From NCBI GenBank assembly GCA_002407845.1, contig DHPK01000032.1, positions 102,623 through 149,099 of the forward strand: a DNA stretch of 46,477 nucleotides, written 5' to 3'. The stretch comes from Leptolinea sp. UBA5366 (GTDB lineage: Bacteria > Chloroflexota > Anaerolineae > Anaerolineales > Anaerolineaceae). Positions within the stretch are counted from its first letter, which is position 1; each line of letters begins with the position of its first letter. The notes beneath the pieces are model-generated. The model did not search any database. It was given only the letters and a program-made list of their open reading frames with translations, and had not been told where the DNA came from. Made by a program: the position numbers and the translations under genes. Positions 16,247 to 24,490 of this stretch are shown here, piece by piece.

Positions 16247-16624
16247 ATGGAACCGAAATTCTATCATTGCAAGTTATGTGGGAAAGTGATCACTTTCCTT
16301 GCTGATGCTGATACTCCGACCGTATGCTGCGGTGAAGAGATGGAATTGCTGACAGCGAACACTGTCGATGCAGCAAAGGAAAAGCATGTTCCTGAAATTA
16401 AAATCGAAGGAAACAAAGTTGTAGTTCAGGTTGGTAGCGTACTCCACCCGATGGCACCCGAGCATTACATTCAGTTCATCTTTTTGCTGACCGCAAACGG
16501 CGGCCGGATTAAGTGGTTGAAACCAGGGGAAGAACCAAAAGCAGTGTTTGACGTCACGGATGACAAGGTCATCGCAGTTTATGAATTCTGCAATCTGCAT
16601 GGTCTCTGGAAAGCTGCTGTATAG
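16247..16624 (+). CDS. dfx: Desulfoferrodoxin (superoxide reductase)
   Basis: The enzyme reduces superoxide to hydrogen peroxide without making O2, the typical strategy of anaerobes. The 125-aa protein has the N-terminal desulforedoxin iron site (C8, C11 in YHCKLCGK; C27, C28 in CCGEEM). It also has the catalytic Fe site with H47 (EKHVPEI), H67 (SVLHPM), H73 (EHYIQF), C115 and H118 (FCNLHGLWKA). K46, next to the first histidine, is the conserved reductase lysine. It is therefore the two-centre class and should be active. TAAGGAG precedes ATG 16247 by 8 nt. Rubredoxin at 14687 is the likely electron donor. It is monocistronic: own promoter and strong terminator. Confidence 0.97.
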   Translation: MEPKFYHCKLCGKVITFLADADTPTVCCGEEMELLTANTVDAAKEKHVPEIKIEGNKVVVQVGSVLHPMAPEHYIQFIFLLTANGGRIKWLKPGEEPKAVFDVTDDKVIAVYEFCNLHGLWKAAV

Positions 16625-16650
16625 TTTTTCTACGTTCAACTAGGAATTAA

Positions 16651-16684
16651 AATAAGGCTCTGAAATTCAGAGTCTTATTTTTTT
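16651..16684 (+). terminator. Terminator of desulfoferrodoxin
   Basis: A long near-perfect hairpin, AATAAGGCTCTGAA (16651-16664) against TTCAGAGTCTTATT (16666-16679) with one G-U pair, is followed by a T run. Confidence 0.85.
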
Positions 16685-16879
16685 ATCATTGCATTAATAT
16701 GTATTTTTCACACAAATAATTTAGCTAAACCGATTAAGTTACGAGGTACCTTAACAAATCATCTTACATTTACCAACTTTTTCGAAAAATAAATCTGCTA
16801 TTTATCATTTATAGTATAGCCCTATCAATTCCATTTACCGGAAGATTCTATTTTTTTTTATTTAGAAAGGGCAGTATTT

Positions 16880-18316
16880 ATGAGTACAGTCAATGCATCA
16901 AATAATGTCAGCGCTGAGGTAGTTAAAAAAGAGAAGCCAAAGAAGAGCATGCACGTTTATGCCGTACTTTTCTTTGTCGTCTGTCTTGGCGCAGTTCTTA
17001 CCTGGATTATTCCTGCAGGTAAATTCGATACGGTTAAAGACCCGGTATCTGGAATCACAACCTATGTTCCGGATTCGTTTCACCTGGTGGACAGAAATCC
17101 CCAGAATATCTGGGACGTTTTTCTTGGGATTTTCAACGGTTGGACAAGCAGCTCCGCACTGATCTTTGCCATGTTCGCCATGGGTGCCTGGATTAAAATC
17201 CTCGAAGACACCGGAATGATCAAGCGCTCATTCAACAAACTGATCACTGCCATGGCAGGCAAGGAAAAATTTGCGATCACAATCATCATGCTGGTTATGA
17301 TGATGTTCGGGAGCATTGGTGTCAAACCGACCATCCCGCTGCTGCCGATCGCAGTCGTGCTCGCCATTTCGCTCGGATATGACGGCATGGTCGCGCTGAT
17401 CATGATGCATGTCGGGAACGGTCTTGGCTTTTCATTAGGCCCATACCAAATTCAGAGCGTTGGTATCGCCCACGAAGTTGCCGGTCTGCCGCGCTTCTCC
17501 GGTGCCGGTGTGCGCTGGGGGATCATGATCGCTTATTTCGTCATGATGCTCGTGTTTGTCTTCCGCTACATGGACTCCATCAAAAAAGATCCGAGCAAAA
17601 GCCTTGCTACCGACATGGATGCATCAGGTATTGACCTGCCTGAAATCGCTGAAGGTGAACACAAACCCACCGTTTCAGACATCATTAATATCATCCTGAA
17701 TGTCATCGGCTTTGTCGTTTTGATTTACGGTGTCGCAAAATGGAACTGGGGTCCGAGAGATTACGGAACGCTGTTCCTGGTCATGGGCGTCGCAACCGGA
17801 ATCGTTGCCAAAATGGGCATCAACGGCATCAGTGAGTCATTTGTCAAAGGCTGCCAGGGCATCGTTTATTCAGCGCTGATCCTGGGGATTGCAGCTGGTA
17901 TCGCCCAAGTTTTGAATGCGGGTAATATCATCGACAGTATCGTTTACTATCTTTCGAAACCGCTTGAAAACGTCAGCCCGGTTCTGGGCGCGAATTTGAT
18001 GTTTGTCATCAATGGCATCATCGACTTCTTCATCCCCTCCAACGCAGGGCAGGCAGCCGCAATCATGCCGATTATGACGCCAATTGCCGACCTGACCAAT
18101 GTGACCCGCCAGGTTGCAGTGGAAGCTTATCAGCTCGGCGGCGGTTTGGTCGACATGATCATCCCGACCTCCTTCTCACTCTTTGCCTGCTTGGGCATCA
18201 CTGGTGTTCCTTACAAAAATTATCTGAAGTGGTACATGCCGATTTTCGCGCTGCAGTGCGTGCTGGCAGTCGTCCTTTTGACCGTCTTGCAGATCATTCA
18301 GTGGGGACCTTTCTAA
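16880..18316 (+). CDS. YfcC/DcuC-family membrane carrier
   Basis: Members of this family (Pfam DcuC-like, YfcC, basic amino acid antiporters) are integral membrane proteins that move dicarboxylates or amino acids. The 478-aa protein has a charged cytoplasmic N-terminus of about 25 residues, then roughly a dozen hydrophobic helices. Family hallmarks are MHVYAVLFFVVCLGAVLTWIIPAGKFD near the start, GSIGVKPTIPLLPIAVVLAISLGYD, NGIIDFFIPSNAGQAAAIMPIM and GGGLVDMIIPTSFSLFACLGITGVPY, the last two being the typical re-entrant regions. The substrate cannot be named. AAAGGG precedes the ATG. The LUD-domain gene follows after 17 bp and is almost surely co-transcribed. Confidence 0.9.
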   Translation: MSTVNASNNVSAEVVKKEKPKKSMHVYAVLFFVVCLGAVLTWIIPAGKFDTVKDPVSGITTYVPDSFHLVDRNPQNIWDVFLGIFNGWTSSSALIFAMFAMGAWIKILEDTGMIKRSFNKLITAMAGKEKFAITIIMLVMMMFGSIGVKPTIPLLPIAVVLAISLGYDGMVALIMMHVGNGLGFSLGPYQIQSVGIAHEVAGLPRFSGAGVRWGIMIAYFVMMLVFVFRYMDSIKKDPSKSLATDMDASGIDLPEIAEGEHKPTVSDIINIILNVIGFVVLIYGVAKWNWGPRDYGTLFLVMGVATGIVAKMGINGISESFVKGCQGIVYSALILGIAAGIAQVLNAGNIIDSIVYYLSKPLENVSPVLGANLMFVINGIIDFFIPSNAGQAAAIMPIMTPIADLTNVTRQVAVEAYQLGGGLVDMIIPTSFSLFACLGITGVPYKNYLKWYMPIFALQCVLAVVLLTVLQIIQWGPF

Positions 18317-18333
18317 TCAATTAGAGGATCAAA

Positions 18334-18948
18334 ATGACTAACATTGACTATGCTGCCCTAACCAAAGCCCTCGAGAAAAATGAGTTTCAGGCTCAAGTTT
18401 TCGAAACTGGCGAAGAATGTGTGAAATTCTTGCTCGAGACGCTGAAACCTGAGGATGAAATCGGCATGGGCGGCTCCAAAACGATCGAACAGACTGGTCT
18501 CTATGACCAGCTGGTAAATGCCGGATACACCGTTCACTGGCATTGGCGCGCACCAAAAGAAAACTGGCGCGAAGTAAAAGACGCTGCCCGGCAGTCGGAA
18601 AATTACATCTGTTCCGCCAATGCAATTTCTATGGACGGGAAACTCGTCAACATGGACGGTGCGTCAAATCGGGTTTCTGCGATGGTCTTTGGACCGAGAG
18701 ATGTCTACATTCTGATTGGCAAGAATAAAATATGTCCAGACTTGGAAGCAGCCCGCAGACGGATTTTCGATGTCGTTTCGCCGAAAATCGCTGTCATGGT
18801 CAACTACAACACCCCCTGCAAAAAGACCGGGAAGTGTTACGACTGTGCAATGCCTGACCGCTGCTGCCGGGTTGAAGTGATTATTCACAAAAAACCGCGC
18901 GATGTCAACATGCACATTCTGTTGATCAAGGAAGACTTCGGTTTTTAG
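18334..18948 (+). CDS. LUD-domain protein (LutC/YkgG-like)
   Basis: LUD-domain proteins share a fold with the LutB/LutC lactate-utilisation factors; many stand-alone members lack a known reaction. The 204-aa protein contains LKPEDEIGMGGSKTIEQTGLYDQL, NAISMDGKLVNMDGASNRVSAMVFGPRDVYILIGKNK and DLEAARRRIFDVVSPK, the standard glycine-rich motifs of the domain. Near the C-terminus a cluster of cysteines, TPCKKTGKCYDCAMPDRCC, suggests a metal or Fe-S site that LutC proper lacks. It is read with the carrier 17 bp upstream, so it may act on what the carrier imports. Electron transfer from an organic acid is one possibility, unproven. AGAGGAT precedes the ATG. Confidence 0.85.
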   Translation: MTNIDYAALTKALEKNEFQAQVFETGEECVKFLLETLKPEDEIGMGGSKTIEQTGLYDQLVNAGYTVHWHWRAPKENWREVKDAARQSENYICSANAISMDGKLVNMDGASNRVSAMVFGPRDVYILIGKNKICPDLEAARRRIFDVVSPKIAVMVNYNTPCKKTGKCYDCAMPDRCCRVEVIIHKKPRDVNMHILLIKEDFGF

Positions 18949-18995
18949 ATAGTTTAATCATTCAAACTGGGAGATATTCCCTGAATATCGTATAC

Positions 18996-19038
18996 AAAAA
19001 ACATCCGGAATTTGTTTTCGCAAATCCGGATGTTTTTT
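18996..19038. terminator. Bidirectional terminator between LUD gene and ligA
   Basis: AAAAAACATCCGGA(A)TTTG pairs with CAAATCCGGATGTTTTTT, giving U-tracts on either strand. It lies about 50 bp after the LUD stop and 73 bp after the ligA stop. A GATATTC-CCT-GAATATC repeat (18973-18989) lies just before it. Confidence 0.85.
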
Positions 19039-19110
19039 ATTTCTGATTATGATTTGTCGTTATTTTAAACTTTTCCGATGCTGCTGAGTTAGTCCGCCTT
19101 CGTCAGCCGC

Positions 19111-21147
19111 TCATTGTCCAATCAGTTTCAAAAATTCATCCTCAGATTGAACAGGGATGCCCAAACTCAGCGCTTTTTCTCGTTTTGATCCGGGGTTTTC
19201 GCCGGCAAGCACGAAAGTCGTCTTTGCACTGACAGAATCAACAGCTTTTCCCCCATGTGCCTTGATAACAGATTTAATTTCGTCGCGGGAAAAATGAGTG
19301 AGCGTCCCGGTCACCACAATCGTCATCCCAGTCAAAGCCTGATCAGTTGGATTCAAGCCTGCTGATTGCGCCTCATTCACCGGCCAGACGCCAATTTCCT
19401 TAAATTTGACCAGCACTTGCTGATTTGATTCGCGCGAAAACCATTCTGTAACGGCTTGCGCGCCAGTCGGACCAACGCCGTCAATTGTCTGCAGCTCCGC
19501 TGCGTCAGCCGCTGCCAGCTCATCTAATGAGCGGTACCTTTCCGTCAGCACACTCGCCATCACACTGCCAATCCCATGAATGCCCAATGCGCTCAAAAAT
19601 CGATCCAGCGGCTGGCTTTTAGAAGCCTCGATCGCAGCGAGTAAATTGTCCGCTTTCTTGTCGCCAAATCCTTCTAACAGGAGCAGGTCCTCTTTTTTTA
19701 GGAGATAGATATCACTGACATCTTTTATCAGACCGGCTGCGATGATCTGCTCCACAATTTTGATCCCCATGCCGACAATATCCATCGCTCCGCGCGAGGC
19801 GAAATATTCGACATTCCGAATCAGCTGCGCCGGGCAAGCGCTGTTCACGCAATAGACCGCTACTTCACCTTCCAGCTTTTCGACCGGCTGACCGCACGAG
19901 GGACAGGTCTCCGGGTGTATGTAAGGCAGTTGAGAACCGTCCCGCAGATCTGCAACAGGACCGATCACGTTCGGGATCACATCTCCAGCCCGTTTGACCA
20001 TGACCGTGTCGCCGATCCGGATATCTTTTTCATCGATATATTCGAAATTGTGAAGCGTCGCCTGCTTGACGACTACGCCTCCGATTTCAACCGGCTCCAG
20101 CATCGCAAAAGGCGCAAGCATTCCAGTGCGCCCGACATTGACGCCAATGTTTTCAAGCTTGGTTGTCACTTCGCGAGCAGGAAATTTCAGCGCGATGGCA
20201 CCGCGCGGGTCTTTCCCGACAAAGCCCAGCGAGGCAGCGACTTGCAGGTCGTTGATCTTGATTACCACGCCGTCAATCGCGTAGTCCAGCCTGTCGCGGA
20301 TTTCCTGCCAGCTGTCAAGCGCTGTCAGCATCTCTTCACTGCTTTCACAATAAATAGAATCCGGGCTGACCCGAAACCCCAGTTCTTTTAAGTATTCAAG
20401 CGTCTCCCATTGCGTTCCAGTCAAATCTGGCTGGGAAGAATACAAAATCTGGTAATTGAAAATTGTCAGCGGTCTGCCGGCAGTCACTTCCGGATTCAGC
20501 TGGCGCAGCGAACCCGCAGCGGTATTGCGCGGATTCAACCAGGTTTTTTCCCCGCGTTTAGCAAGTTCCTGATTGATTTTATCGAAATCCGAATTGTGAA
20601 TGAAGACCTCGCCGCGAACAACTAAAGTTTCGGGAATCGTCAGCGAGCTCTTCCCGACAGGGATTGAGAGCGGAATACTTTTGATCGTGCGAACGTTCGC
20701 AGTGATATCCTCGCCAATCAAACCATCGCCGCGCGTCGCGCCGGTTGTTAATACTCCATTCTGATAAGTCAACACAACGGTCAGTCCGTCAATTTTTGGC
20801 TCCAGGACGAAATCAGCATACCTGACCCGCTCATCCAGTTTTTCAATCCGGTTAAGCCAATCTTGAACATCGGCAGCTGAAAACGCATTGGACAGACTCA
20901 GCACCGGCATCGCATGTCGAATTTTACTGAATCGCTCGGATACTACGCTGCCAGCGCGCTGGGTCGGGGAGTCCGGCAGTACCCAGTCAGGGTGATCGTT
21001 TTCGATCGCCCGGATTTGGACCAGCAGCTGGTCAAACTCGCTGTCCGAAATAACCGGTGCATCCAGCACGTGATAACGATAATTATGAAAATTTATTTCA
21101 TCTTTTAATTTGATGTAACTTTCTTTTGATGCAGCTGACAAATCCAT
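19111..21147 (-). CDS. ligA: NAD+-dependent DNA ligase LigA
   Basis: LigA seals nicks in replication and repair with NAD+ as the adenylate donor. The protein is 678 aa from ATG 21147. It shows the Ia domain tyrosines and aspartate (YRYHVLDAPVISDSEFD), the active lysine in FVLEPKIDGLTV (K118 from this start) and GATRGDGLIGEDITANVRTI. Further on come the OB-fold, a four-cysteine zinc finger (CPSCGQ ... VYCVNSACPAQ), helix-hairpin-helix repeats and a C-terminal BRCT domain (LTGMTIVVTGTLTHFSRDEIKS). A start five codons upstream (MERKYM) is possible, but GGAAAG lies 8 nt before the ATG chosen and nothing precedes the other. The gene is divergent from the zinc-ribbon operon. Confidence 0.96.
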   Translation of the reverse strand: MDLSAASKESYIKLKDEINFHNYRYHVLDAPVISDSEFDQLLVQIRAIENDHPDWVLPDSPTQRAGSVVSERFSKIRHAMPVLSLSNAFSAADVQDWLNRIEKLDERVRYADFVLEPKIDGLTVVLTYQNGVLTTGATRGDGLIGEDITANVRTIKSIPLSIPVGKSSLTIPETLVVRGEVFIHNSDFDKINQELAKRGEKTWLNPRNTAAGSLRQLNPEVTAGRPLTIFNYQILYSSQPDLTGTQWETLEYLKELGFRVSPDSIYCESSEEMLTALDSWQEIRDRLDYAIDGVVIKINDLQVAASLGFVGKDPRGAIALKFPAREVTTKLENIGVNVGRTGMLAPFAMLEPVEIGGVVVKQATLHNFEYIDEKDIRIGDTVMVKRAGDVIPNVIGPVADLRDGSQLPYIHPETCPSCGQPVEKLEGEVAVYCVNSACPAQLIRNVEYFASRGAMDIVGMGIKIVEQIIAAGLIKDVSDIYLLKKEDLLLLEGFGDKKADNLLAAIEASKSQPLDRFLSALGIHGIGSVMASVLTERYRSLDELAAADAAELQTIDGVGPTGAQAVTEWFSRESNQQVLVKFKEIGVWPVNEAQSAGLNPTDQALTGMTIVVTGTLTHFSRDEIKSVIKAHGGKAVDSVSAKTTFVLAGENPGSKREKALSLGIPVQSEDEFLKLIGQ

Positions 21148-21228
21148 ATACTTTCTTTCCATAAGTGTTCAAATATTTTCTATTCTGACTTATTCTAAAG
21201 ACCCAGCATCGCGATGGGTATTTTTCAT

Positions 21229-21234
21229 TATAAT
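21229..21234 (+). promoter_or_regulatory. -10 box of the zinc-ribbon/radical SAM operon
   Basis: TATAAT lies 55 bp before the first ATG, without a good -35 box. A CATCGCGATG palindrome (21207-21216) sits near the -30 position and may be a binding site. Confidence 0.4.
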
Positions 21235-21289
21235 TGTGATAGGAAAGAATAGTAAGCTGATCTAAAAAAGGACTGGAAAAGGATTAATC

Positions 21290-22375
21290 ATGGCCCAAAA
21301 ATCAATCGGATACGTTCAGCTCGTTTGGACTTGTCCAAACTGCACAACGAAAAACCTCGGATCTCGGCGCTTCTGCAAGAATTGCGGCGCTCCTATGCCG
21401 AAGGATGTTGTTTTTGAGCATCCTGTTCAAGAAGAACTGGTAACTGATACTGAAAAAATTGAGGAAATTAAAGCCGGAGCTGATATTTACTGCGGCTTTT
21501 GCGGCAATCGCAACTCAGCTTTAAGTGAAAACTGTTCCAATTGCGGTGCCCCGCTCGCAGAGGGCGAAGAGCGCGAATCAGGCACCACCTATCAGGTGGA
21601 AGAGACGGATCAGCCTGAACAGATCACCTGCTCAGTCTGCGGGACGAGCAACCCCGCCGGAAACCTGACCTGTGCATCCTGCGGCTCAGCATTGGCAAGC
21701 ACGATTGGAAAGATTGGCGATGAGAAAGAGCCAGCAAGCCAGCCCCCCAAAGGCAAAACAGGACCCGGCTGTATCATCGGAGCTGTAATCATGGCAATAA
21801 TAGCCATCGCGGCAATTTATTTCCTGTTCATCCGAACCCAGGCGAACAATGCCGTTGTCACAGCCACTAACTGGCAGTCCAGTGTCGAGATCATCGGGCT
21901 GGTCACGAAAGAGGGTTCCGACTGGTATAACGAAGTTCCGTCAAACGGGGTTCTCGGAAATTGCTCTGAACGAGTTCGCAGTAAATCGGACTCATATGTT
22001 GCCGGTTCAAAAGAAGTTTGCGGCGCGCCTTATTACGTTGACAAAGGAAATGGGTACAGCGAAAAAGTTCAAGACTGCCATTATGAAATCTTTGACGACT
22101 ATTGTACGTATAAGTATAAGGACTGGGATGTGGTCAGCATCAGCAAGGCAGAGGGAAGCGATCTCGTCCCCTATCTGCCCGAGATCAACTTCCAATCAAA
22201 CCAGCGCCGGGGTCAGGAAAGAATAATTTATTCTGTCTCATTCCAGGACGCGGAAGGAAAAACATATTCATACACTCCGACCTCGCTTCAAGATTATCAG
22301 ACCTTTCAGGTAAATGCGGAATATCAGCTTGAAACGAATGCTCTCGGTGGAATAATCAGTCTGGAGAAAAAATGA
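21290..22375 (+). CDS. Membrane protein with three N-terminal zinc ribbons
   Basis: No specific function is recognised. The 361-aa protein has three consecutive CxxC-x(10-11)-CxxC zinc ribbons: C15/C18/C29/C32 in the first, C68/C71/C82/C85 in the second, C114/C117/C128/C131 in the third. A single membrane helix follows at about 161-181 (CIIGAVIMAIIAIAAIYFLF). The C-terminal domain of about 180 residues is rich in charge, Ser and Tyr and has four further cysteines (225, 244, 263, 272). The order suggests ribbons inside the cell and the C-terminal domain outside. It is the first gene of a tightly overlapping set that ends with the radical SAM protein. AAAGGATTAATC precedes ATG 21290. A zinc-ribbon scaffold or sensor is possible, but this is a guess. 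Confidence 0.8.
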   Translation: MAQKSIGYVQLVWTCPNCTTKNLGSRRFCKNCGAPMPKDVVFEHPVQEELVTDTEKIEEIKAGADIYCGFCGNRNSALSENCSNCGAPLAEGEERESGTTYQVEETDQPEQITCSVCGTSNPAGNLTCASCGSALASTIGKIGDEKEPASQPPKGKTGPGCIIGAVIMAIIAIAAIYFLFIRTQANNAVVTATNWQSSVEIIGLVTKEGSDWYNEVPSNGVLGNCSERVRSKSDSYVAGSKEVCGAPYYVDKGNGYSEKVQDCHYEIFDDYCTYKYKDWDVVSISKAEGSDLVPYLPEINFQSNQRRGQERIIYSVSFQDAEGKTYSYTPTSLQDYQTFQVNAEYQLETNALGGIISLEKK

Positions 22376-22716
22376 AAATAATTTCTTACATCATCACAGG
22401 AATCAGTCTATTTTTCGGAGTACTGTTTATTTGGGGCGCGTTTAGCACACCGTTCGACAGCGGATCATTAATCATCGGTTTGATCATGGTCGCCATTGGA
22501 ATCATCATCCTTTATGTGATCAGTAAGAACATGAAAAAAACCGTAAACACCTACAAAGTCGATCTGCCGGGTGAAGTAAAAGTGAGTAACAAATCTTGCC
22601 AGCAATGCGGCGGACCGCTCAATGCGAATGACTTCAAGATTGTCAATGGAACCCCGACGGTCGAATGCCACTATTGCGGTGCAGTTTACGAAGTGACCGA
22701 GGAGCCTAAATGGTAA
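22372..22716 (+). CDS. Small two-helix membrane protein with C-terminal zinc ribbon
   Basis: No family is recognised with confidence. The 114-aa protein has two membrane helices, about 3-23 and 31-50. A soluble tail follows with a zinc ribbon, SCQQCGGPL ... VECHYCGAVYE (C76, C79, C99, C102). ATG 22372 overlaps the previous stop by 4 nt (ATGA), which points to coupled translation. Its end overlaps the next gene by 7 nt. The hairpin of two helices places N- and C-termini on the same side, so the ribbon is probably cytoplasmic, like those of the first gene. It may be a subunit of the same membrane complex as its neighbours. Confidence 0.75.
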   Translation: MKIISYIITGISLFFGVLFIWGAFSTPFDSGSLIIGLIMVAIGIIILYVISKNMKKTVNTYKVDLPGEVKVSNKSCQQCGGPLNANDFKIVNGTPTVECHYCGAVYEVTEEPKW

Positions 22717-24488
22717 TCTCAGCAGAAAGCAGATTGAAAAATATTTTTTTCAAGTTATCTGTCAAAAAACTGATCTTTTTTTCTTTGTTCATTTGTCTGC
22801 TGGCGCTCAGCAATCCGCTCCATGCGCTAGCCGCAGACTACCAATTTTCCATTCCAAAAGATCTGGTCATCTTCTGGGTTGAAAAAGATGGGACTGTCTC
22901 AATTTCCTATGAGTTCTCGATCAAAAACAGCGGGCAAGGACTTGATTTTATCGATATCGGTTTGCCGAACAACAATTTCCCGCTCAGCGGTGTGACCGCC
23001 ACGATCGATGGTGACCCTGTCCCTCAAAATCTAATATCATACGTGGATACGGGAGAAACAGGCATCGCGTCCGGAATAACTATTGACAACCGCAGCAACC
23101 CAATCCCAGCTGGCAGTCAAGCTGAAATCTACATCGAGGTTCAGCAGATGCGGGACATTTTGTATCAGGCGTCTGAACCCCAAAACGGTGTAGATTATGT
23201 CAGCTTTAAATTTCAGCCCAATTATTTCAGCTCAGATTTTACGCGGGGTACCACCGACCTGACGATTCGGCTGGTGCTGCCGGCAGGCATGACAAACAGC
23301 GACCCCGTCTACTTTCCACCTGAGGACTGGCATGGCATGCCTGACCCCGATTCGTGGATCACGAAAACTGGTGAAGTTGTTTATGAATGGCAGTCATCCA
23401 ATGCAAACAGTTACTCACCCTACATTTTCGGCGCGATGTTCCCGCAATCGCTGCTGAACGCGAATGTCTCGATCTCTAAGGAACCGCAGCAGAATCAGTT
23501 CATTTCCAAAGCCAGCGATGCGTTGTGTTCCTCCGGTTTCCTCGTACCGATCATTGCCAGTATCATCCTGTTTGTTGCAGTGATCTCCGGAAATAAGAAA
23601 AAAATCAAAACCGGCAGTTACCTGCCGCCTTCAATTAAAGCCGAAGGCGAGGGAATTAAACGCGGTCTGACAGCGGTCGAAGCCGCAGTTTTATTAGAAG
23701 AAAAAATGGACAAAGTCATTTCGATGATCGTTTTTTCACTTGTTAAGAAAAATGTCATCCGCGTGACAAATCAAAACCCTTTGAAAATTGAAGTTGAGGG
23801 TGACTTGCCTGCCGATCTGTATGATTATGAAACTGGATTCATCGAGGCGATGGAACTCGACAAAGATTCAAAGAAAAAAGTCAAGATGGAAAAAGTGATC
23901 ACAGGCTTGATCAATTCTGTTGCGGAAAAAATGAAAGGGTTCAGCCTCGAAGAGACAAAATTCTATTACAAGTCGATCATTTCCAAAGCCTGGGAACAGG
24001 TGAAACAGGCGGATTCGCCTGAGCTAAAAGGCGAAAAACTGGATGAAATCTTTGGCTGGGCTATGCTGGATGATGATATTGAAAAACAAACGGAAGAATC
24101 CTTTGGCGGCGGTCCAGTTTTCCTGCCGACCTGGTGGTGGCGCATGAACCCAACCTATGGATATCCGTCAACCGGTCGGGGACCCTCCACCATTCCTGCT
24201 GGCACGCCTTCACCGTCCATCCCCACGCCAACCAGCATGCCAACGCTGCCCGGCGCAGATTTTGCGCGCTCGATCACGGATTCAGTCCGCAATTTCAGTG
24301 AGGGCACTGTCGGCAACTTGCGCGATTTCACGCAGAGTGTTAAGGGTGTGACCAACCCTGCGCCTGTGCACAGCAGTTCAAGCGGACGCCGCGGAGGATC
24401 CGGCCGCAGCGGCGGCAGCAGCTGTGCCTGTGCTTGCGCCTGCGCGGGCTGCGCTTGTGCCTGTGCTGGCGGCGGCGGAGGACGCTGA
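22710..24488 (+). CDS. DUF2207-like membrane protein with Cys-Ala repeat tail (putative modification substrate)
   Basis: The 592-aa protein has a signal-like N-terminus (hydrophobic 20-40, then ADYQFS) and a beta-rich outer domain of about 43-270. A membrane helix follows at 277-293 (LVPIIASIILFVAVISG) and then a cytoplasmic part to the end. This layout and the local motifs resemble DUF2207-type proteins, which often end in glycine-rich tails. Here the tail departs from that: after a low-complexity Pro/Ser/Thr/Gly linker (about 462-571) comes CACACACAGCACACAGGGGGR, with seven cysteines (572, 574, 576, 578, 581, 583, 585), and then stop. Cys and Ala codons vary (TGT/TGC, GCC/GCT/GCG), so the repeat is kept at the protein level. 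The cytoplasmic location of the tail and the radical SAM gene 2 nt behind the stop suggest that the tail is modified by it. This role is inference. Confidence 0.8.
   Translation: MVISAESRLKNIFFKLSVKKLIFFSLFICLLALSNPLHALAADYQFSIPKDLVIFWVEKDGTVSISYEFSIKNSGQGLDFIDIGLPNNNFPLSGVTATIDGDPVPQNLISYVDTGETGIASGITIDNRSNPIPAGSQAEIYIEVQQMRDILYQASEPQNGVDYVSFKFQPNYFSSDFTRGTTDLTIRLVLPAGMTNSDPVYFPPEDWHGMPDPDSWITKTGEVVYEWQSSNANSYSPYIFGAMFPQSLLNANVSISKEPQQNQFISKASDALCSSGFLVPIIASIILFVAVISGNKKKIKTGSYLPPSIKAEGEGIKRGLTAVEAAVLLEEKMDKVISMIVFSLVKKNVIRVTNQNPLKIEVEGDLPADLYDYETGFIEAMELDKDSKKKVKMEKVITGLINSVAEKMKGFSLEETKFYYKSIISKAWEQVKQADSPELKGEKLDEIFGWAMLDDDIEKQTEESFGGGPVFLPTWWWRMNPTYGYPSTGRGPSTIPAGTPSPSIPTPTSMPTLPGADFARSITDSVRNFSEGTVGNLRDFTQSVKGVTNPAPVHSSSSGRRGGSGRSGGSSCACACACAGCACACAGGGGGR
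24423..24488 (+). repeat. Cys-Ala repeat encoding the C-terminal tail
   Basis: Codons 572-591 alternate Cys and Ala in two blocks separated by one Gly, then five Gly and Arg. Synonymous codons are mixed, so the DNA is not a simple repeat. The Shine-Dalgarno site (GGAGG, 24477-24481) of the next gene overlaps the last glycine codons. Confidence 0.9.
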
Positions 24489-24490
24489 CG

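Noticed and set aside
24423..24467. Possibility that the Cys-Ala tail is a frameshift product or a microsatellite
   Set aside because: The frame is continuous from the domain into the tail, codons vary between units and the next gene's ribosome site fits the end exactly.
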